Positions 44,144 through 53,420 of a DNA stretch of 64,000 nt are shown here, one piece after another. The notes below the pieces were generated by a model. It did no database searches and had not been told where the DNA came from. It saw nothing but the letters and a program-made list of their open reading frames with translations. Location: assembly GCA_026393675.1 (NCBI GenBank), contig JAPKZQ010000015.1, positions 124,001 through 188,000 on the forward strand. Direction: 5' to 3'. The DNA comes from Acidobacteriota bacterium (GTDB lineage Bacteria > Acidobacteriota > Vicinamibacteria > Vicinamibacterales > JAKQTR01). Numbering within the stretch: the stretch's first letter is position 1; every line of letters begins with the position of its first letter. The translations under genes were made by a program, and so were the position numbers.

Positions 44144-44251
44144 AACTGACCTCCTGGACTCACCAGTAGACCAGACGAGTCTGAAAATCCGCTGAATCGG
44201 ATTCTTCAGGCGGTTTTCAGGGACGGCGGGGCAGAATAGGCACGGCGGCCC

Positions 44252-44932
44252 ATGCGAATCCTGACCATCGAAGACGACCGGCACATGGCGGAGTTGCTCC
44301 GGAAGGGGCTCGTGGAAGAAGGCCATTCCGTGGCGCTCGCCAACACCGGCCCTGACGGTCTGGCCCTGGCCGAAGGCGGATCCTACGACGTCATCGTTCT
44401 TGACGTGATGTTGCCGGGGATCGATGGATACGAGGTCGCGCGGCGGTTGCGGCGCACCCACAACCGCACACCCATCCTCATGCTGACGGCCCGCGACGCC
44501 ACCGCGGACGTCGTCGAGGGACTCGATGCGGGCGCCGACGACTACCTGACCAAACCGTTCTCCTTCGACGAATTTCTGGCCCGCGTCAGAGCCGTCGCCA
44601 GGCGCGGCCCGATTGTCCAAGGCATCGGCCTTCGCGTGGGCGACCTCACGCTTGATCCGGCAACGCGCGACGTGATCCGCGCGGGCGAACCGCTGACGCT
44701 GACGCGCACGGAGTACAGCCTGCTCGAATTTCTGATGCGGCGCGCCGGACACGTCGTGGCGAGAGATGCCCTGATCGACGGCGTATGGGGCTACGAGCGG
44801 GAGATCGAAGACAACACGCTCGACGCGTTTGTGCGGTTGCTGCGCCAGAAGGTCGACGGCAGCGGGCGCCCCCGGCTGATTCATACCGTCCGCGGCGTTG
44901 GGTACTGCCTGCGCGAGGAGCCGCTCGCATGA
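44252..44932 (+). CDS. OmpR/PhoB-family response regulator
   Basis: This is a 226-residue regulator with a receiver domain (1-120, phospho-acceptor Asp51, acidic pair in IEDD at about 7-9, TAR and KPF motifs) and a winged-helix DNA-binding domain (about 127-222). Sequence relatives include CusR and CopR. It lies head to head with the PepSY/YncE genes and efflux operon, which it may control. The TGA overlaps the next gene's ATG. Confidence 0.94.
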   Translation: MRILTIEDDRHMAELLRKGLVEEGHSVALANTGPDGLALAEGGSYDVIVLDVMLPGIDGYEVARRLRRTHNRTPILMLTARDATADVVEGLDAGADDYLTKPFSFDEFLARVRAVARRGPIVQGIGLRVGDLTLDPATRDVIRAGEPLTLTRTEYSLLEFLMRRAGHVVARDALIDGVWGYEREIEDNTLDAFVRLLRQKVDGSGRPRLIHTVRGVGYCLREEPLA

Positions 44933-46329
44933 CACGCTGGTCGATTCGCGTGCGGCTGACGGCGTGGGTCACGACCGTGCTCGGCCTTGTGCTGGTGGTC
45001 CTCGCGGCCTCGACGTGGTGGACGCTGCAAGAGAGCCTTGCCGAGGCGATTGACAAGGGGCTCGTCAGCCGCGTCACCGCGATCGGGCGATTCCTCGATC
45101 AGCAGACCGGACCGGCGACGATGCAGGAAATGGAGGATGACCTGCGCGAGTACGTGACGCTCGATCCGGGTTGGAATCTTGTCCGCATCACCAGCGCCAA
45201 CGGCATTCCGGTCTACAAGTCGCCCGCATTTGACGACACCGGCCTGCCGCCGATGGCGGCGGAACTGGCGGGACGCGGGCGGGTCTTCCGCGACGTGCGG
45301 ATGAAGGGACATCCGCTTCGGATGATCACGGCGCGCGTGGTGGCTCGGCAGCACGTCTATACCGTCGACGTGGCGGTGGCGCTTGGGGAATTGCAGGAGG
45401 CGCTCGATCAGTTCCGGTGGGCGGTCCTGGTCCTCGTGCCGTGCGGCATCCTGGCCGCCGCGCTGGGCGGCTATTGGATCAGCCGTCGCGCTCTTGCGCC
45501 GGTGGACAGGATCGCGAGCACGGCCCGCGCGATTACGGCCCGCGACCTCGGGCGCCGGCTCGACGTGCCCGCAACCGGAGACGAACTGCAGCGTCTGACC
45601 GAAACGCTCAACGCCATGCTGGATAGGCTGGAGGCGGCATTTCGCGAGACCACGAGGTTCACGGCGGACGCATCGCACGAGCTGAGGAGCCCGATCTCAG
45701 TGATCCGCACGTCGGCGGAGATCGCGCTCCGGCGCGACCGATCGGTAGAGGAATATCGTGAGGCGCTGGCGGGGATCCTGCGCGAATCCGAGCGCACCTC
45801 CGTACTGGTGCAGGACCTGTTGACATTGACCCGTGCCGACGCGGGCGTGGACGCCCTCCAGCGCAAGCCCCTCGATCTGCGCGTTCTGCTCGAGGACATG
45901 CGCGACTCGCTGTCGACGTTGTGCGCCCAGGCCAGTCTCGACCTGCAACTTGACCTGCCGGATCAGCCGGTTCCGACCAGTGGCGACAGTGCGGCGCTCG
46001 GTCGCCTGGTGCGCATCCTGATGGACAACGCCGTGAAGTACACACCCGCGCCGGGCCGAGTCTCGCTCTCGCTCAAGACGACGCCGGATGGCGCGGTCGT
46101 CGAGGTGGCCGACACGGGCATCGGCATCGGTGCCGACGATCTTCCGAAAGTATTCAACCGGTTCTATCGCGCAGACAAGGCGCGCACCCACGACTCGGGC
46201 GGTGCCGGTCTCGGGCTCTCGATTGCCAGGTGGATCGCCGAGCAGCACGGCGCCAGCATCGCGATCGAGAGTGAATCCGGTCACGGCTGCCGCGTGAGGG
46301 TTCAGCTCCCGCTGACGGCGTCATCCTGA
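44929..46329 (+). CDS. Sensor histidine kinase (CusS-like)
   Basis: This 466-residue kinase has membrane segments at about 9-30 and 164-184 around a periplasmic sensor domain, then HAMP (about 185-240). HisKA follows with phospho-acceptor His250 in DASHELRSP, and HATPase_c with DNAVKYT, DTGIGI and GGAGLGLSI. It forms an ATGA-coupled pair with the preceding regulator. The likely stimulus is an envelope or metal cue connected with the RND pump. Confidence 0.94.
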   Translation: MTRWSIRVRLTAWVTTVLGLVLVVLAASTWWTLQESLAEAIDKGLVSRVTAIGRFLDQQTGPATMQEMEDDLREYVTLDPGWNLVRITSANGIPVYKSPAFDDTGLPPMAAELAGRGRVFRDVRMKGHPLRMITARVVARQHVYTVDVAVALGELQEALDQFRWAVLVLVPCGILAAALGGYWISRRALAPVDRIASTARAITARDLGRRLDVPATGDELQRLTETLNAMLDRLEAAFRETTRFTADASHELRSPISVIRTSAEIALRRDRSVEEYREALAGILRESERTSVLVQDLLTLTRADAGVDALQRKPLDLRVLLEDMRDSLSTLCAQASLDLQLDLPDQPVPTSGDSAALGRLVRILMDNAVKYTPAPGRVSLSLKTTPDGAVVEVADTGIGIGADDLPKVFNRFYRADKARTHDSGGAGLGLSIARWIAEQHGASIAIESESGHGCRVRVQLPLTASS

Positions 46330-46331
46330 AT

Positions 46332-47327
46332 TCAGGAAACCTTGTTCGCCGCCGGGCCACCCTCTGCCTGCGGTGCGAGGTCGGTCGGCTCAACGACGCC
46401 ATCGATCGACGTGGGCACAATCGTCACTGCGCTCGTCGGAGCGGCCGCGACACTCGCCGCGGGTGCGAGACGCTGGGCGTACCGGAACTCGGCATCGACC
46501 AGCGACACTCTCAGACCGACACGCGCGAACGTGATCGCCTGTTGAATGACGAACAGCATCAGGATCGCGCCCCACGAGGACGCGACCGGTGACACGGTTT
46601 CGTACGCGACATACCCGAGCATCAACACGCCAACAGGAATGAGGATGACGATGGCCATTCCGTACGTGGTTGCGGCGTGCCGCGCGACCAGCACCAAGGC
46701 GCGGATGTAGGCTCTGATCATGCCGCGGGTGTCGTCGATCACGACCTGGATCCGGGCGTAGTCCAGCGCGAGCAGAAACAGGCCGCACAAGGTCGCCAGC
46801 ACCGCCAGGTTGAGGAGGAGCCACAGGTAAGAACCGGCTTCCGATCCGTTCTTGGCGAGCGGCGATTCGATAGTCACGAGCGTGAATGTCAGGACAGCCC
46901 CGACGACCACCGCGCACGTGCCCCCGATGAGCATCAGCCTGAAGAAGCGCCAAAAGAAGTAGCCGCCCCCGCCAAAGAACCGGTGCATCACGCCCCGCGA
47001 CGTGCCCGTGCCGGAGATGACTTTGAGCATCCCGCCCATGATGAATCCGCTGGCGATGATCGACAGCAACGCCACGCTGGTCATGGCGCTGGTCAACAGA
47101 CCGAAAGCCCCCGCGTGGTCGTACTTCGTGAGGTCTGCGAGGACGGCGAAGTTGAACCGGCTGAGCAGTGTCGTCGCCTCAATGGCGTGGTCGAACGCCC
47201 GGCGCCACCAGTTCACTGCCGGCGCAACTGCGACGGCAGCGAGCGCGACGTGCCACGCCCAAATCAACAGCACCAGCCTGTAGTTCCGGACGGTTGCGCT
47301 CAGGCCGTTCAGCACGTTGGTGAACAT
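46332..47327 (-). CDS. Membrane protein of unknown function
   Basis: This 331-residue protein has about six membrane segments (near 18-40, 75-100, 133-155, 168-190, 217-245, 250-270). It has a Gly/Phe-rich cytoplasmic loop (RFFGGGGYFFWRFFR) between the second and third and an Ala/Val/Thr-rich C-terminal tail. It resembles general six-helix bacterial membrane proteins (DUF4013/GlpM-type layout) without a recognisable active site. The stop is 3 bases from the convergent kinase stop. Confidence 0.75.
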   Translation of the reverse strand: MFTNVLNGLSATVRNYRLVLLIWAWHVALAAVAVAPAVNWWRRAFDHAIEATTLLSRFNFAVLADLTKYDHAGAFGLLTSAMTSVALLSIIASGFIMGGMLKVISGTGTSRGVMHRFFGGGGYFFWRFFRLMLIGGTCAVVVGAVLTFTLVTIESPLAKNGSEAGSYLWLLLNLAVLATLCGLFLLALDYARIQVVIDDTRGMIRAYIRALVLVARHAATTYGMAIVILIPVGVLMLGYVAYETVSPVASSWGAILMLFVIQQAITFARVGLRVSLVDAEFRYAQRLAPAASVAAAPTSAVTIVPTSIDGVVEPTDLAPQAEGGPAANKVS

Positions 47328-47375
47328 GTCGCGAACTCCCCACGCGGGCGAAAATGCCGGGTCTGACCGCCTCCG

Positions 47376-47414
47376 CCAAGGCTACGGCGGTCCGCCGAAG
47401 CTCTACGCGAAGAC
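47376..47414. repeat. Dispersed GGCTACGGCGG repeat, copy 2
   Basis: CCGCC...GGCTACGGCGG and CCGCCGAAGC are inverted relative to copy 1 at about 7913-7945. It is located in the 103-bp gap between the membrane protein and the M1 peptidase. Confidence 0.65.
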
Positions 47415-47430
47415 GGAAGACCCGGCGCGA

Positions 47431-49521
47431 CTACAGCAGTCCCAGCGTCGATATCAGCGTCTGGACCAGGAACATCCAGCGCGTGGCCCAACTGGCCGCG
47501 GGGCGGCTGTCACCATCGAGACGCCGGCCATTGTTGAGCCAGTCGACATCGAGCAGCACCTTGCGGTCCGGGTCGATATCGACCCACTCGAGCTTCTCGG
47601 CTCGCACGAACGTGAACGTCTTTGTCCGGTCTCGCCCGTCCCATGTGAGACGCTCAGCCGGTTTTTCCGCGAACTTGAACGCCACCTCGACCGGGAAGTA
47701 CACCTCGCCGCGCCGCCGCACGACCACGGTGGTTTCGTACTGTCCGGTCTTCTGTTGGTCCGCCTGTCGCTCGCGTTTCGCCGCGTCCTCATCCGTCACC
47801 AACTGGCGGCCCTTCACCCCATCGATGACGCCTCTCGGCTCTGCGACCCGCACCGACCCGGCCGCCCCGATCTCGTAGTCGACGACATCGGTGCCCCGCA
47901 TCACCTGATCGAAGTACCACGCGAAGTCGCGGCCCGTGACTTCGTTGACGACGGCGAAGAAGTCCTGGCTTCGCGGGTGCCTGTATCTCCACCGCTCGTG
48001 AAACGTCCGCATGACGCGCGCCATGGTCTCGTCGCCGACGACGTTCTCGAGCGTGCGGAGCACGATCTCGGGTTTCTGGTACGCGTAGAACCCGTAGGAT
48101 TCGGAAGGCGTGTAACTCCAGGCGTTCGCGATGATGCGATTGAACTTCGCATTGGGGCTGTTGCCCATCCGCAGCGTGTCGACCTCGCCCATCTTCAGCC
48201 CCAGGAACTCGAGCATCGATGACGCTGGGCCGTAGACCGCTTCCATCACCTTGCCAGTCGAGTACGAGTTGATGCCCTCGTCTAACCACGCTTCCTCGAA
48301 CTCGTTGTTCGCCACCATGGCGTACCAGTATTGGTGGCCAAACTCATGGATCGTCACTTCCTCCGGGAGACGAATCCGATCGAATGGCCACCGGTGGAAC
48401 AGGACAGAGGTGCCAGCGGTGATAAACGTCGGATACTCCATCCCGCCGGCGCCGCCCGCCCCGTACGCGGGGTCCACCACCGTCAGCGTCTTGTAGGGAT
48501 ACCGGCCGTACCACAGGCCGAACCACTTCAGGCCGTCCCTGGCGGCCTGCACGTGCCGCGCAGATTGCGCCAGGTGCTCGGGCTGCATCAGCACGGTGAT
48601 GTCGACATCCGAGAGTCGCACCTCGTCGAGCGACCGGTCCAGGAGTTGGGCGACGCGCTGGTATTCCGCCGGCGTCACATCCCGGGTGGCCGAGAACTTC
48701 GCCGACACCACGACAAACTTCGGGTCGGCGGTCCAGGCGAAATCGTGAACGTCGGATTGCTCGTAGGTGTAGGTGGTCGTGCCGTCGCCGTTGGTGTGCT
48801 CGTGCTTTCTCTCGCCGGTTGCGCCAACGACGAACGTCGACGGCGCGGTGATCTCGACGCGGTAGGCGCCGAAATCCGCGTAGAACTCGGAATTGGCGTG
48901 GAACTGGTGGCAGTTCCAACCGCCGGCTGCCCGGCCTCGCAGGCCAGCCGGCTCATAGACACCGAGCTTCGGAAACCACTGGCCGACAAGGAAGAAGTTG
49001 TCCTTGAACCCTGTCCTGGCAAACACGCGGGGCAGTTGCGCGGTAAACGCGATGTCCAGTGTGATCGACCCACCCGGAGGCACCGGCTCCGGCAACGGCA
49101 ATCTCGCCACCGTCTGATCGTCGCGATTCCCATCGTCGGGTTGCGCGAAGGCCAGTTGTTTCGTCAGATCGGTGCCTGACGCAGTCCGAATCGAGGTGAC
49201 GTCGATCCATCCCCAGGAATCGCGCGCCATCGTGTCGCCGCGCAGTTGTCCGCCCGACTCCTTGACGAACGTCGTTCGTGTGTTCTTGAACGCGTTCAGG
49301 TAGAGATGGAACCACAGTTCGCCGACCGTGTCCGACGAGGGGTTTGTCCAGGTCAGGCGCTCCGTGCCGGCCAGTTGCTTCGACGCGGCGTCCAGTCTGA
49401 CCTTGATGGCGTACTGGACGACCTGATCAGCTTTGTCGGGCAGCGGACCCGCGAGCGCGGGCATGGCCGTGCCCGCCGCGAGGAGGGCCGCGAGAAGAAC
49501 CGCAAGAAGGGCTCGGCGCAT
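47431..49521 (-). CDS. Secreted M1-family zinc metallopeptidase
   Basis: This 696-residue exported peptidase has a signal peptide (about 1-24), an N-terminal beta domain and a thermolysin-like catalytic domain. The zinc motif HEFGHQYWYAMVANNEFEEAW (HEXXH...E) is followed by LDEGINSYS. The aminopeptidase GxMEN-type motif appears as GGMEYP. A C-terminal beta domain follows (about 590-680), with a possible membrane segment at the very end (WMFLVQTLISTLGLL). Members cleave N-terminal residues of peptides in the periplasm. Start at 49521 by signal peptide; 16 bases separate it from the cyclophilin gene stop. Confidence 0.92.
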   Translation of the reverse strand: MRRALLAVLLAALLAAGTAMPALAGPLPDKADQVVQYAIKVRLDAASKQLAGTERLTWTNPSSDTVGELWFHLYLNAFKNTRTTFVKESGGQLRGDTMARDSWGWIDVTSIRTASGTDLTKQLAFAQPDDGNRDDQTVARLPLPEPVPPGGSITLDIAFTAQLPRVFARTGFKDNFFLVGQWFPKLGVYEPAGLRGRAAGGWNCHQFHANSEFYADFGAYRVEITAPSTFVVGATGERKHEHTNGDGTTTYTYEQSDVHDFAWTADPKFVVVSAKFSATRDVTPAEYQRVAQLLDRSLDEVRLSDVDITVLMQPEHLAQSARHVQAARDGLKWFGLWYGRYPYKTLTVVDPAYGAGGAGGMEYPTFITAGTSVLFHRWPFDRIRLPEEVTIHEFGHQYWYAMVANNEFEEAWLDEGINSYSTGKVMEAVYGPASSMLEFLGLKMGEVDTLRMGNSPNAKFNRIIANAWSYTPSESYGFYAYQKPEIVLRTLENVVGDETMARVMRTFHERWRYRHPRSQDFFAVVNEVTGRDFAWYFDQVMRGTDVVDYEIGAAGSVRVAEPRGVIDGVKGRQLVTDEDAAKRERQADQQKTGQYETTVVVRRRGEVYFPVEVAFKFAEKPAERLTWDGRDRTKTFTFVRAEKLEWVDIDPDRKVLLDVDWLNNGRRLDGDSRPAASWATRWMFLVQTLISTLGLL

Positions 49522-49537
49522 GCCAGGCTCCTGTGCT

Positions 49538-50059
49538 CTATGACACCCGTTCGATTGTGACGCCGGTGATGACGATGTCGGTGGCAGGACGGTCGCCGGC
49601 CCGGGTCTTCGTCTTGCCGATCTTCTCGATGACGTCCATGCCTTCCACGACCTCGCCGAAGACCGAGTGCTTGCCGTCGAGCCACGATGTGGGTGCCAGC
49701 GTGATGAAGAACTGTCCGCCGTTGGTGTTGGGGCCGGAGTTGGCCATCGACAGGATGCCCGGCTTGCTGTGTTTCAGCTTCGGGCTGAACTCGTCCTTGA
49801 AGGTGTACCCGGGGCCGCCGGTTCCCCGGCCCAGTGGATCGCCGCCCTGGATCATGAAGCCGGCAATGACGCGATGGAAAACGATGCCATCGTAGTAGGG
49901 TGTGTTCGTCTTCTCGCCCGTTCGCGGATCCGTCCATTCCTTCGAGCCTTCGGCCAGCCCGACGAAATTGGCGACCGTCAGTGGCGCATCTTCATCAAAC
50001 AGCTGAATCGTGAACGTGCCTTCGGTGGTGACAAACTTTGCCGAGACGCCTGAATTCAA
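49538..50059 (-). CDS. Peptidyl-prolyl cis-trans isomerase (cyclophilin type)
   Basis: This 173-residue cyclophilin has FHRVIAGFMIQGGDP, MANSGPNTNGGQFFIT and SVFGEVVEGMDV, the active-site segments. No signal peptide, so cytoplasmic. I chose the TTG at 50059 because GGAGG lies five bases upstream and the protein begins at the first beta strand. There is no ATG at the right place, and the frame extends only into low-complexity DNA. It probably forms a unit with the M1 peptidase. Confidence 0.9.
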   Translation of the reverse strand: MNSGVSAKFVTTEGTFTIQLFDEDAPLTVANFVGLAEGSKEWTDPRTGEKTNTPYYDGIVFHRVIAGFMIQGGDPLGRGTGGPGYTFKDEFSPKLKHSKPGILSMANSGPNTNGGQFFITLAPTSWLDGKHSVFGEVVEGMDVIEKIGKTKTRAGDRPATDIVITGVTIERVS

Positions 50060-50099
50060 CGTAGCCTCCAAATGAGCGGATCTTGTGACCCGGTCTTGC

Positions 50100-50131
50100 C
50101 GCCTTGGGCGCCGTAGCCTCAGGCGAAGGCG
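50100..50131. repeat. Dispersed GCCGTAGCC...GAAGGCGG repeat, copy 3
   Basis: CGCCTTGGGCGCCGTAGCC then GGCGAAGGCGG lies in the divergent gap between the cyclophilin and PhzF-family genes. It is of the same family as copies at 7913, 47376 and 59068. Confidence 0.65.
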
Positions 50132-50225
50132 GCCAGGACGATCCCCGCCCTCGTCCCGCCCGGATGTCCGTCTTTCGTTCAACAATCGTATAGCATGTTG
50201 CGTACGTGAGGAGCGTCGATACAGT

Positions 50226-51143
50226 ATGAGCCAACGCTACCGCTATCTTCATCTCGACGTATTCACCAATCGGTTGTTTGGCGGCAATCAACTCGCCGTC
50301 TTCACCCGGGCTGACGGATTGTCCACCGATGTGATGCAGGCCATCGCCGGCGAGATGGCGTTTTCGGAAACCACCTTCATCCTGCCGCCCGAACGGGACG
50401 ACACCGACATCCGGATGCGCATCTTCACGCCGGGCAAGGAGATGCCGATGGCGGGCCACCCGACAATCGGGTCGGCCTTTGCCCTGGCGCTCGATGGGAC
50501 GATTCCGGCCGGTCGGAAGCGCTGGGTCTTCGGCCTCAACATCGGACCGACCCCCGTCGATATCGACTGGGAGGGCGCGCGGCCGACCTTCGCATGGATG
50601 ACGCAACCGCTGCCGACGTTCGGGACGCAGGTCTACGACGTGGGCGGCGTGGCCGAGGCAATCGGCCTCCAGCCGGCCGACATCGGTGCGGGCCATCGGC
50701 GGGTGCAGGAGGTGTCGTGCGGCGTGCCGTTCGTGTTCATCCCGCTGGCCACCCGGGCCGCCGTGGATCGTGCCGCGCCCAATGCCGCGGCGATCAATCA
50801 GTTGTGCGCGCGTCATCATCTGGCCGCCGAGGCCGTGTTCATCTTTTCGTCGGAGCAGGCTGGAGATGGCGCCACCGTCTACAGCCGGATGTTCGCGCCA
50901 GGCCTGGGCGTTGTCGAGGATCCGGCCACCGGCGCGGCCAGTGGTCCGCTCGGCTGCTACCTCCTCCGCCACGGCGTGGTCCCGGCCACGCAGGCCAATG
51001 CCATCACGAGCCTGCAGGGCGCCAGGATGGGCCGGCCGAGCTGGGTCCACATCTCCATTGGTGCGTCGGCCAGTGGCGAGATCAGCCGCGTGCAGGTCGG
51101 TGGGGAAGCCGTCCTGGTGGGCGAGGGCGAACTTGCGGTGTAG
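50226..51143 (+). CDS. PhzF-family isomerase/epimerase
   Basis: This 305-residue PhzF-fold protein has two similar alpha/beta halves. The N-terminus has DVFTNRLFGGNQLAVF with the FSETTFI segment (catalytic Glu), and PMAGHPTIGSA follows. In the second half EDPATGAASGPLGCYL gives the matching motif. The family includes isomerases for phenazine and other metabolites; the substrate here is unknown. Six bases separate it from glgB. Confidence 0.92.
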   Translation: MSQRYRYLHLDVFTNRLFGGNQLAVFTRADGLSTDVMQAIAGEMAFSETTFILPPERDDTDIRMRIFTPGKEMPMAGHPTIGSAFALALDGTIPAGRKRWVFGLNIGPTPVDIDWEGARPTFAWMTQPLPTFGTQVYDVGGVAEAIGLQPADIGAGHRRVQEVSCGVPFVFIPLATRAAVDRAAPNAAAINQLCARHHLAAEAVFIFSSEQAGDGATVYSRMFAPGLGVVEDPATGAASGPLGCYLLRHGVVPATQANAITSLQGARMGRPSWVHISIGASASGEISRVQVGGEAVLVGEGELAV

Positions 51144-51149
51144 GCGCTG

Positions 51150-53045
51150 ATGAAGACGCTGCTGTCAGATCTCGATCTCCACCTGTTCAACGAGGGCACG
51201 CACCACCAGATCCACGAAAAACTCGGTGCGCATGCCGCCACGTTTGACGGCGTGCAGGGGCTGCACTTCGCGGTGTGGGCGCCCAATGCCCGCGGCGTGC
51301 GGGTCGTCGGCGATTTCAACGGGTGGAACGGCCACGCGCATGCGATGCAGCCGGTCGGCAGTTCGGGTATCTGGGCGGTGTGTGTCCCCGGATTGTGCAT
51401 GGGCGAGAAGTACAAATACGAGGTGTGCGGGGTTGATGGCGCCGTCACACTGAAGGCCGACCCGTACGCCACGCGGTTCGAAGTGCCGCCCCGATCGGCG
51501 ACCATCGCGTGGGACTCGTCGAACTTCCAGTGGCACGACGAAGAGTGGATGCGCCAGCGGGCGCTTAACGGCCACCTGCTCGACCGACCAGTGTCCACCT
51601 ACGAAGTCCACCTGGGATCCTGGCGTCGCACGCTCGACAACCAGTTGCTGTCCTACCGCGATATCGCCGACCAGTTGGTGGTCTACGTGAAAGAGATGGG
51701 CTTCACGCACGTCGAATTGATGCCCGTGATGGAGCATCCGTTCACCGGATCGTGGGGGTACCAGGTCACGGGGTTCTTCGCGCCCACCAGCCGGTTTGGG
51801 TTGCCGGAGGACTTCAAGTATCTGGTTGATCGGTGCCATGAGGCCGGGATTGGCGTCATCCTCGATTGGGTGCCCGGGCACTTCCCGAAGGACGCGTACG
51901 GCCTGATCCGGTTCGACGGCACGGCGCTCTACGAGCACGACGATCCGCGCAAAGGGGAACACCACGAGTGGGGCACACTCGTCTTCAACTACGGCCGCCA
52001 CGAGGTGCGCAATTTCCTGCTGTCCAGTGCGCTCTTCTGGCTCGACCAGTATCACGTCGACGGCCTGCGCGTCGATGCCGTGGCCTCGATGCTCTACCTC
52101 GACTACTCGAGAGAGGAAGGGCAGTGGGTGCCCAACAGGTTCGGCGGGCGGGAGAACCTGGAGGCCATCGACTTTCTGCGGCAGCTGAACACGCTCGTGC
52201 ACGAGCGGCATCCGGGGGCGGTGACCATCGCGGAAGAGTCCACTGCGTGGCCGGCGGTGAGCCGGCCGGTGTATACCGGCGGCCTCGGTTTCACCTTCAA
52301 GTGGAACATGGGGTGGATGCACGACATGCTGGTCTACATGTCGCGGGACCCCGTCCACCGCAAGTGGGCACACAACGACATCACGTTTTCGATGCTGTAC
52401 GCCTTCACCGAGAATTTCGTGCTGCCGTTCTCCCACGACGAAGTCGTGCACGGCAAGCGGTCGATGCTGGCCAAGATGCCCGGCGACCAATGGCAGCGCT
52501 TCGCCAACCTCCGGACCCTCTACGGCTACATGTTCGGCCACCCAGGCAAGAAACTGCTGTTCATGGGCGGCGAGTTCGGACAGACGCGCGAGTGGAATCA
52601 CGACTTCAGCCTGGATTGGGATCTCTCGCATTACCCCCCGCACCGCGGACTGCAGCGGCTCGTCGCCGACCTCAATCGCCTGTACCGCGAGGAGGCCTCG
52701 CTGTACGAACTGGATGTCGCGCCCGAGGGGTTCAGCTGGATCGACTGCAACGACCACGACAACTCGGTCGTGTCGTTTTTGAGACGGGCGAGGGACCCCA
52801 ACAATTTCACGGCCTTTGTGCTGAATTTCACACCGGTCCCGCGTCATGCGTACCGGGTAGGTGTGCCGACGGCCGGCAGATACCGTGAGTTGCTGAATAC
52901 CGATGCCGCCGCCTACGGCGGCTCCAATGCCGGCAATGCCGGACTCGCGACCACCGAAGAGATTCCCGCACACGGGTACCCGCACTCGCTCAGCCTGACG
53001 ATTCCACCCCTTGCCTGCGTTGTGCTCAAGCCTGAGCACGTCTGA
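51150..53045 (+). CDS. glgB: 1,4-alpha-glucan branching enzyme GlgB
   Basis: GlgB makes alpha-1,6 branches in glycogen. The 631-residue protein lacks the extra N-terminal domain of E. coli GlgB and starts with a CBM48 domain (about 30-115). The GH13 barrel follows, with [22 protein letters not shown] (nucleophile Asp), TIAEEST (acid Glu) and [12 protein letters not shown], then a beta-sandwich. No other glycogen gene is next to it, so it stands as a two-gene unit with the PhzF-family gene. Confidence 0.95.
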   Translation: MKTLLSDLDLHLFNEGTHHQIHEKLGAHAATFDGVQGLHFAVWAPNARGVRVVGDFNGWNGHAHAMQPVGSSGIWAVCVPGLCMGEKYKYEVCGVDGAVTLKADPYATRFEVPPRSATIAWDSSNFQWHDEEWMRQRALNGHLLDRPVSTYEVHLGSWRRTLDNQLLSYRDIADQLVVYVKEMGFTHVELMPVMEHPFTGSWGYQVTGFFAPTSRFGLPEDFKYLVDRCHEAGIGVILDWVPGHFPKDAYGLIRFDGTALYEHDDPRKGEHHEWGTLVFNYGRHEVRNFLLSSALFWLDQYHVDGLRVDAVASMLYLDYSREEGQWVPNRFGGRENLEAIDFLRQLNTLVHERHPGAVTIAEESTAWPAVSRPVYTGGLGFTFKWNMGWMHDMLVYMSRDPVHRKWAHNDITFSMLYAFTENFVLPFSHDEVVHGKRSMLAKMPGDQWQRFANLRTLYGYMFGHPGKKLLFMGGEFGQTREWNHDFSLDWDLSHYPPHRGLQRLVADLNRLYREEASLYELDVAPEGFSWIDCNDHDNSVVSFLRRARDPNNFTAFVLNFTPVPRHAYRVGVPTAGRYRELLNTDAAAYGGSNAGNAGLATTEEIPAHGYPHSLSLTIPPLACVVLKPEHV

Positions 53046-53420
53046 GCGTCGCCTGGGATCGCTACGCTCCAGCGTGGCCGGAAGGCATGCCGGGCTGGAA
53101 CCCGGCGTTCCCAGGATTCCCCCCGAATCCCGAACGCTGAGGGCGCGCCGCGCGCGATCCAATCTTCCGGATGTCACCGGGCCGACACTCGTGCCGGTCG
53201 AGTGGGCAGTGCGTGCACACTCTGTGTGCGGTCGCGCACGCCAGCGTGTGCACGGCGGGGCCATTGAATCCACTGGAAATCCTCAGCAAAACATGACTTT
53301 GCCCTGTGTTTGCAGCACTTACACCGTGGTGACCCGCCGTGTGCGGATGTCTGGACGCTTTCTTGCAATGTGCGGGAATGCAACGTGAGTGGGCAAATTC
53401 CTCGCGAAGGTGGATTTCTG
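53046..53420. other. Intergenic region before the HD-GYP regulator, with an inverted-repeat element
   Basis: I see no gene here. The first 70 bases hold the inverted pair listed separately. The remainder includes GTGTGCGGTCGCGCACGCC and a TCCACTGGAAATCCTCAG box that resembles TTCACTGGAAAACG at 56228-56241, before the pseudopilin gene. These may be shared control sites for the two units. Confidence 0.4.
53052..53115. repeat. Inverted repeat pair related to the array-flanking repeats
   Basis: CCTGGGATCGCTACGCTCC...GGC on the left and GCCGGGCTGGAACCCGGCG then TTCCCAGG on the right are diverged inverted copies of the 27-bp arms at 7464-7490 and 7835-7861. They are only about 6 bases apart. The layout is that of a REP/REPIN-type doublet. 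Confidence 0.75.

Noticed and set aside
51165-53273. Long minus-strand reading frame (702 residues) antisense to glgB
   Set aside because: Shadow of glgB; no ribosome-binding site or recognisable domain, while glgB has all catalytic motifs.
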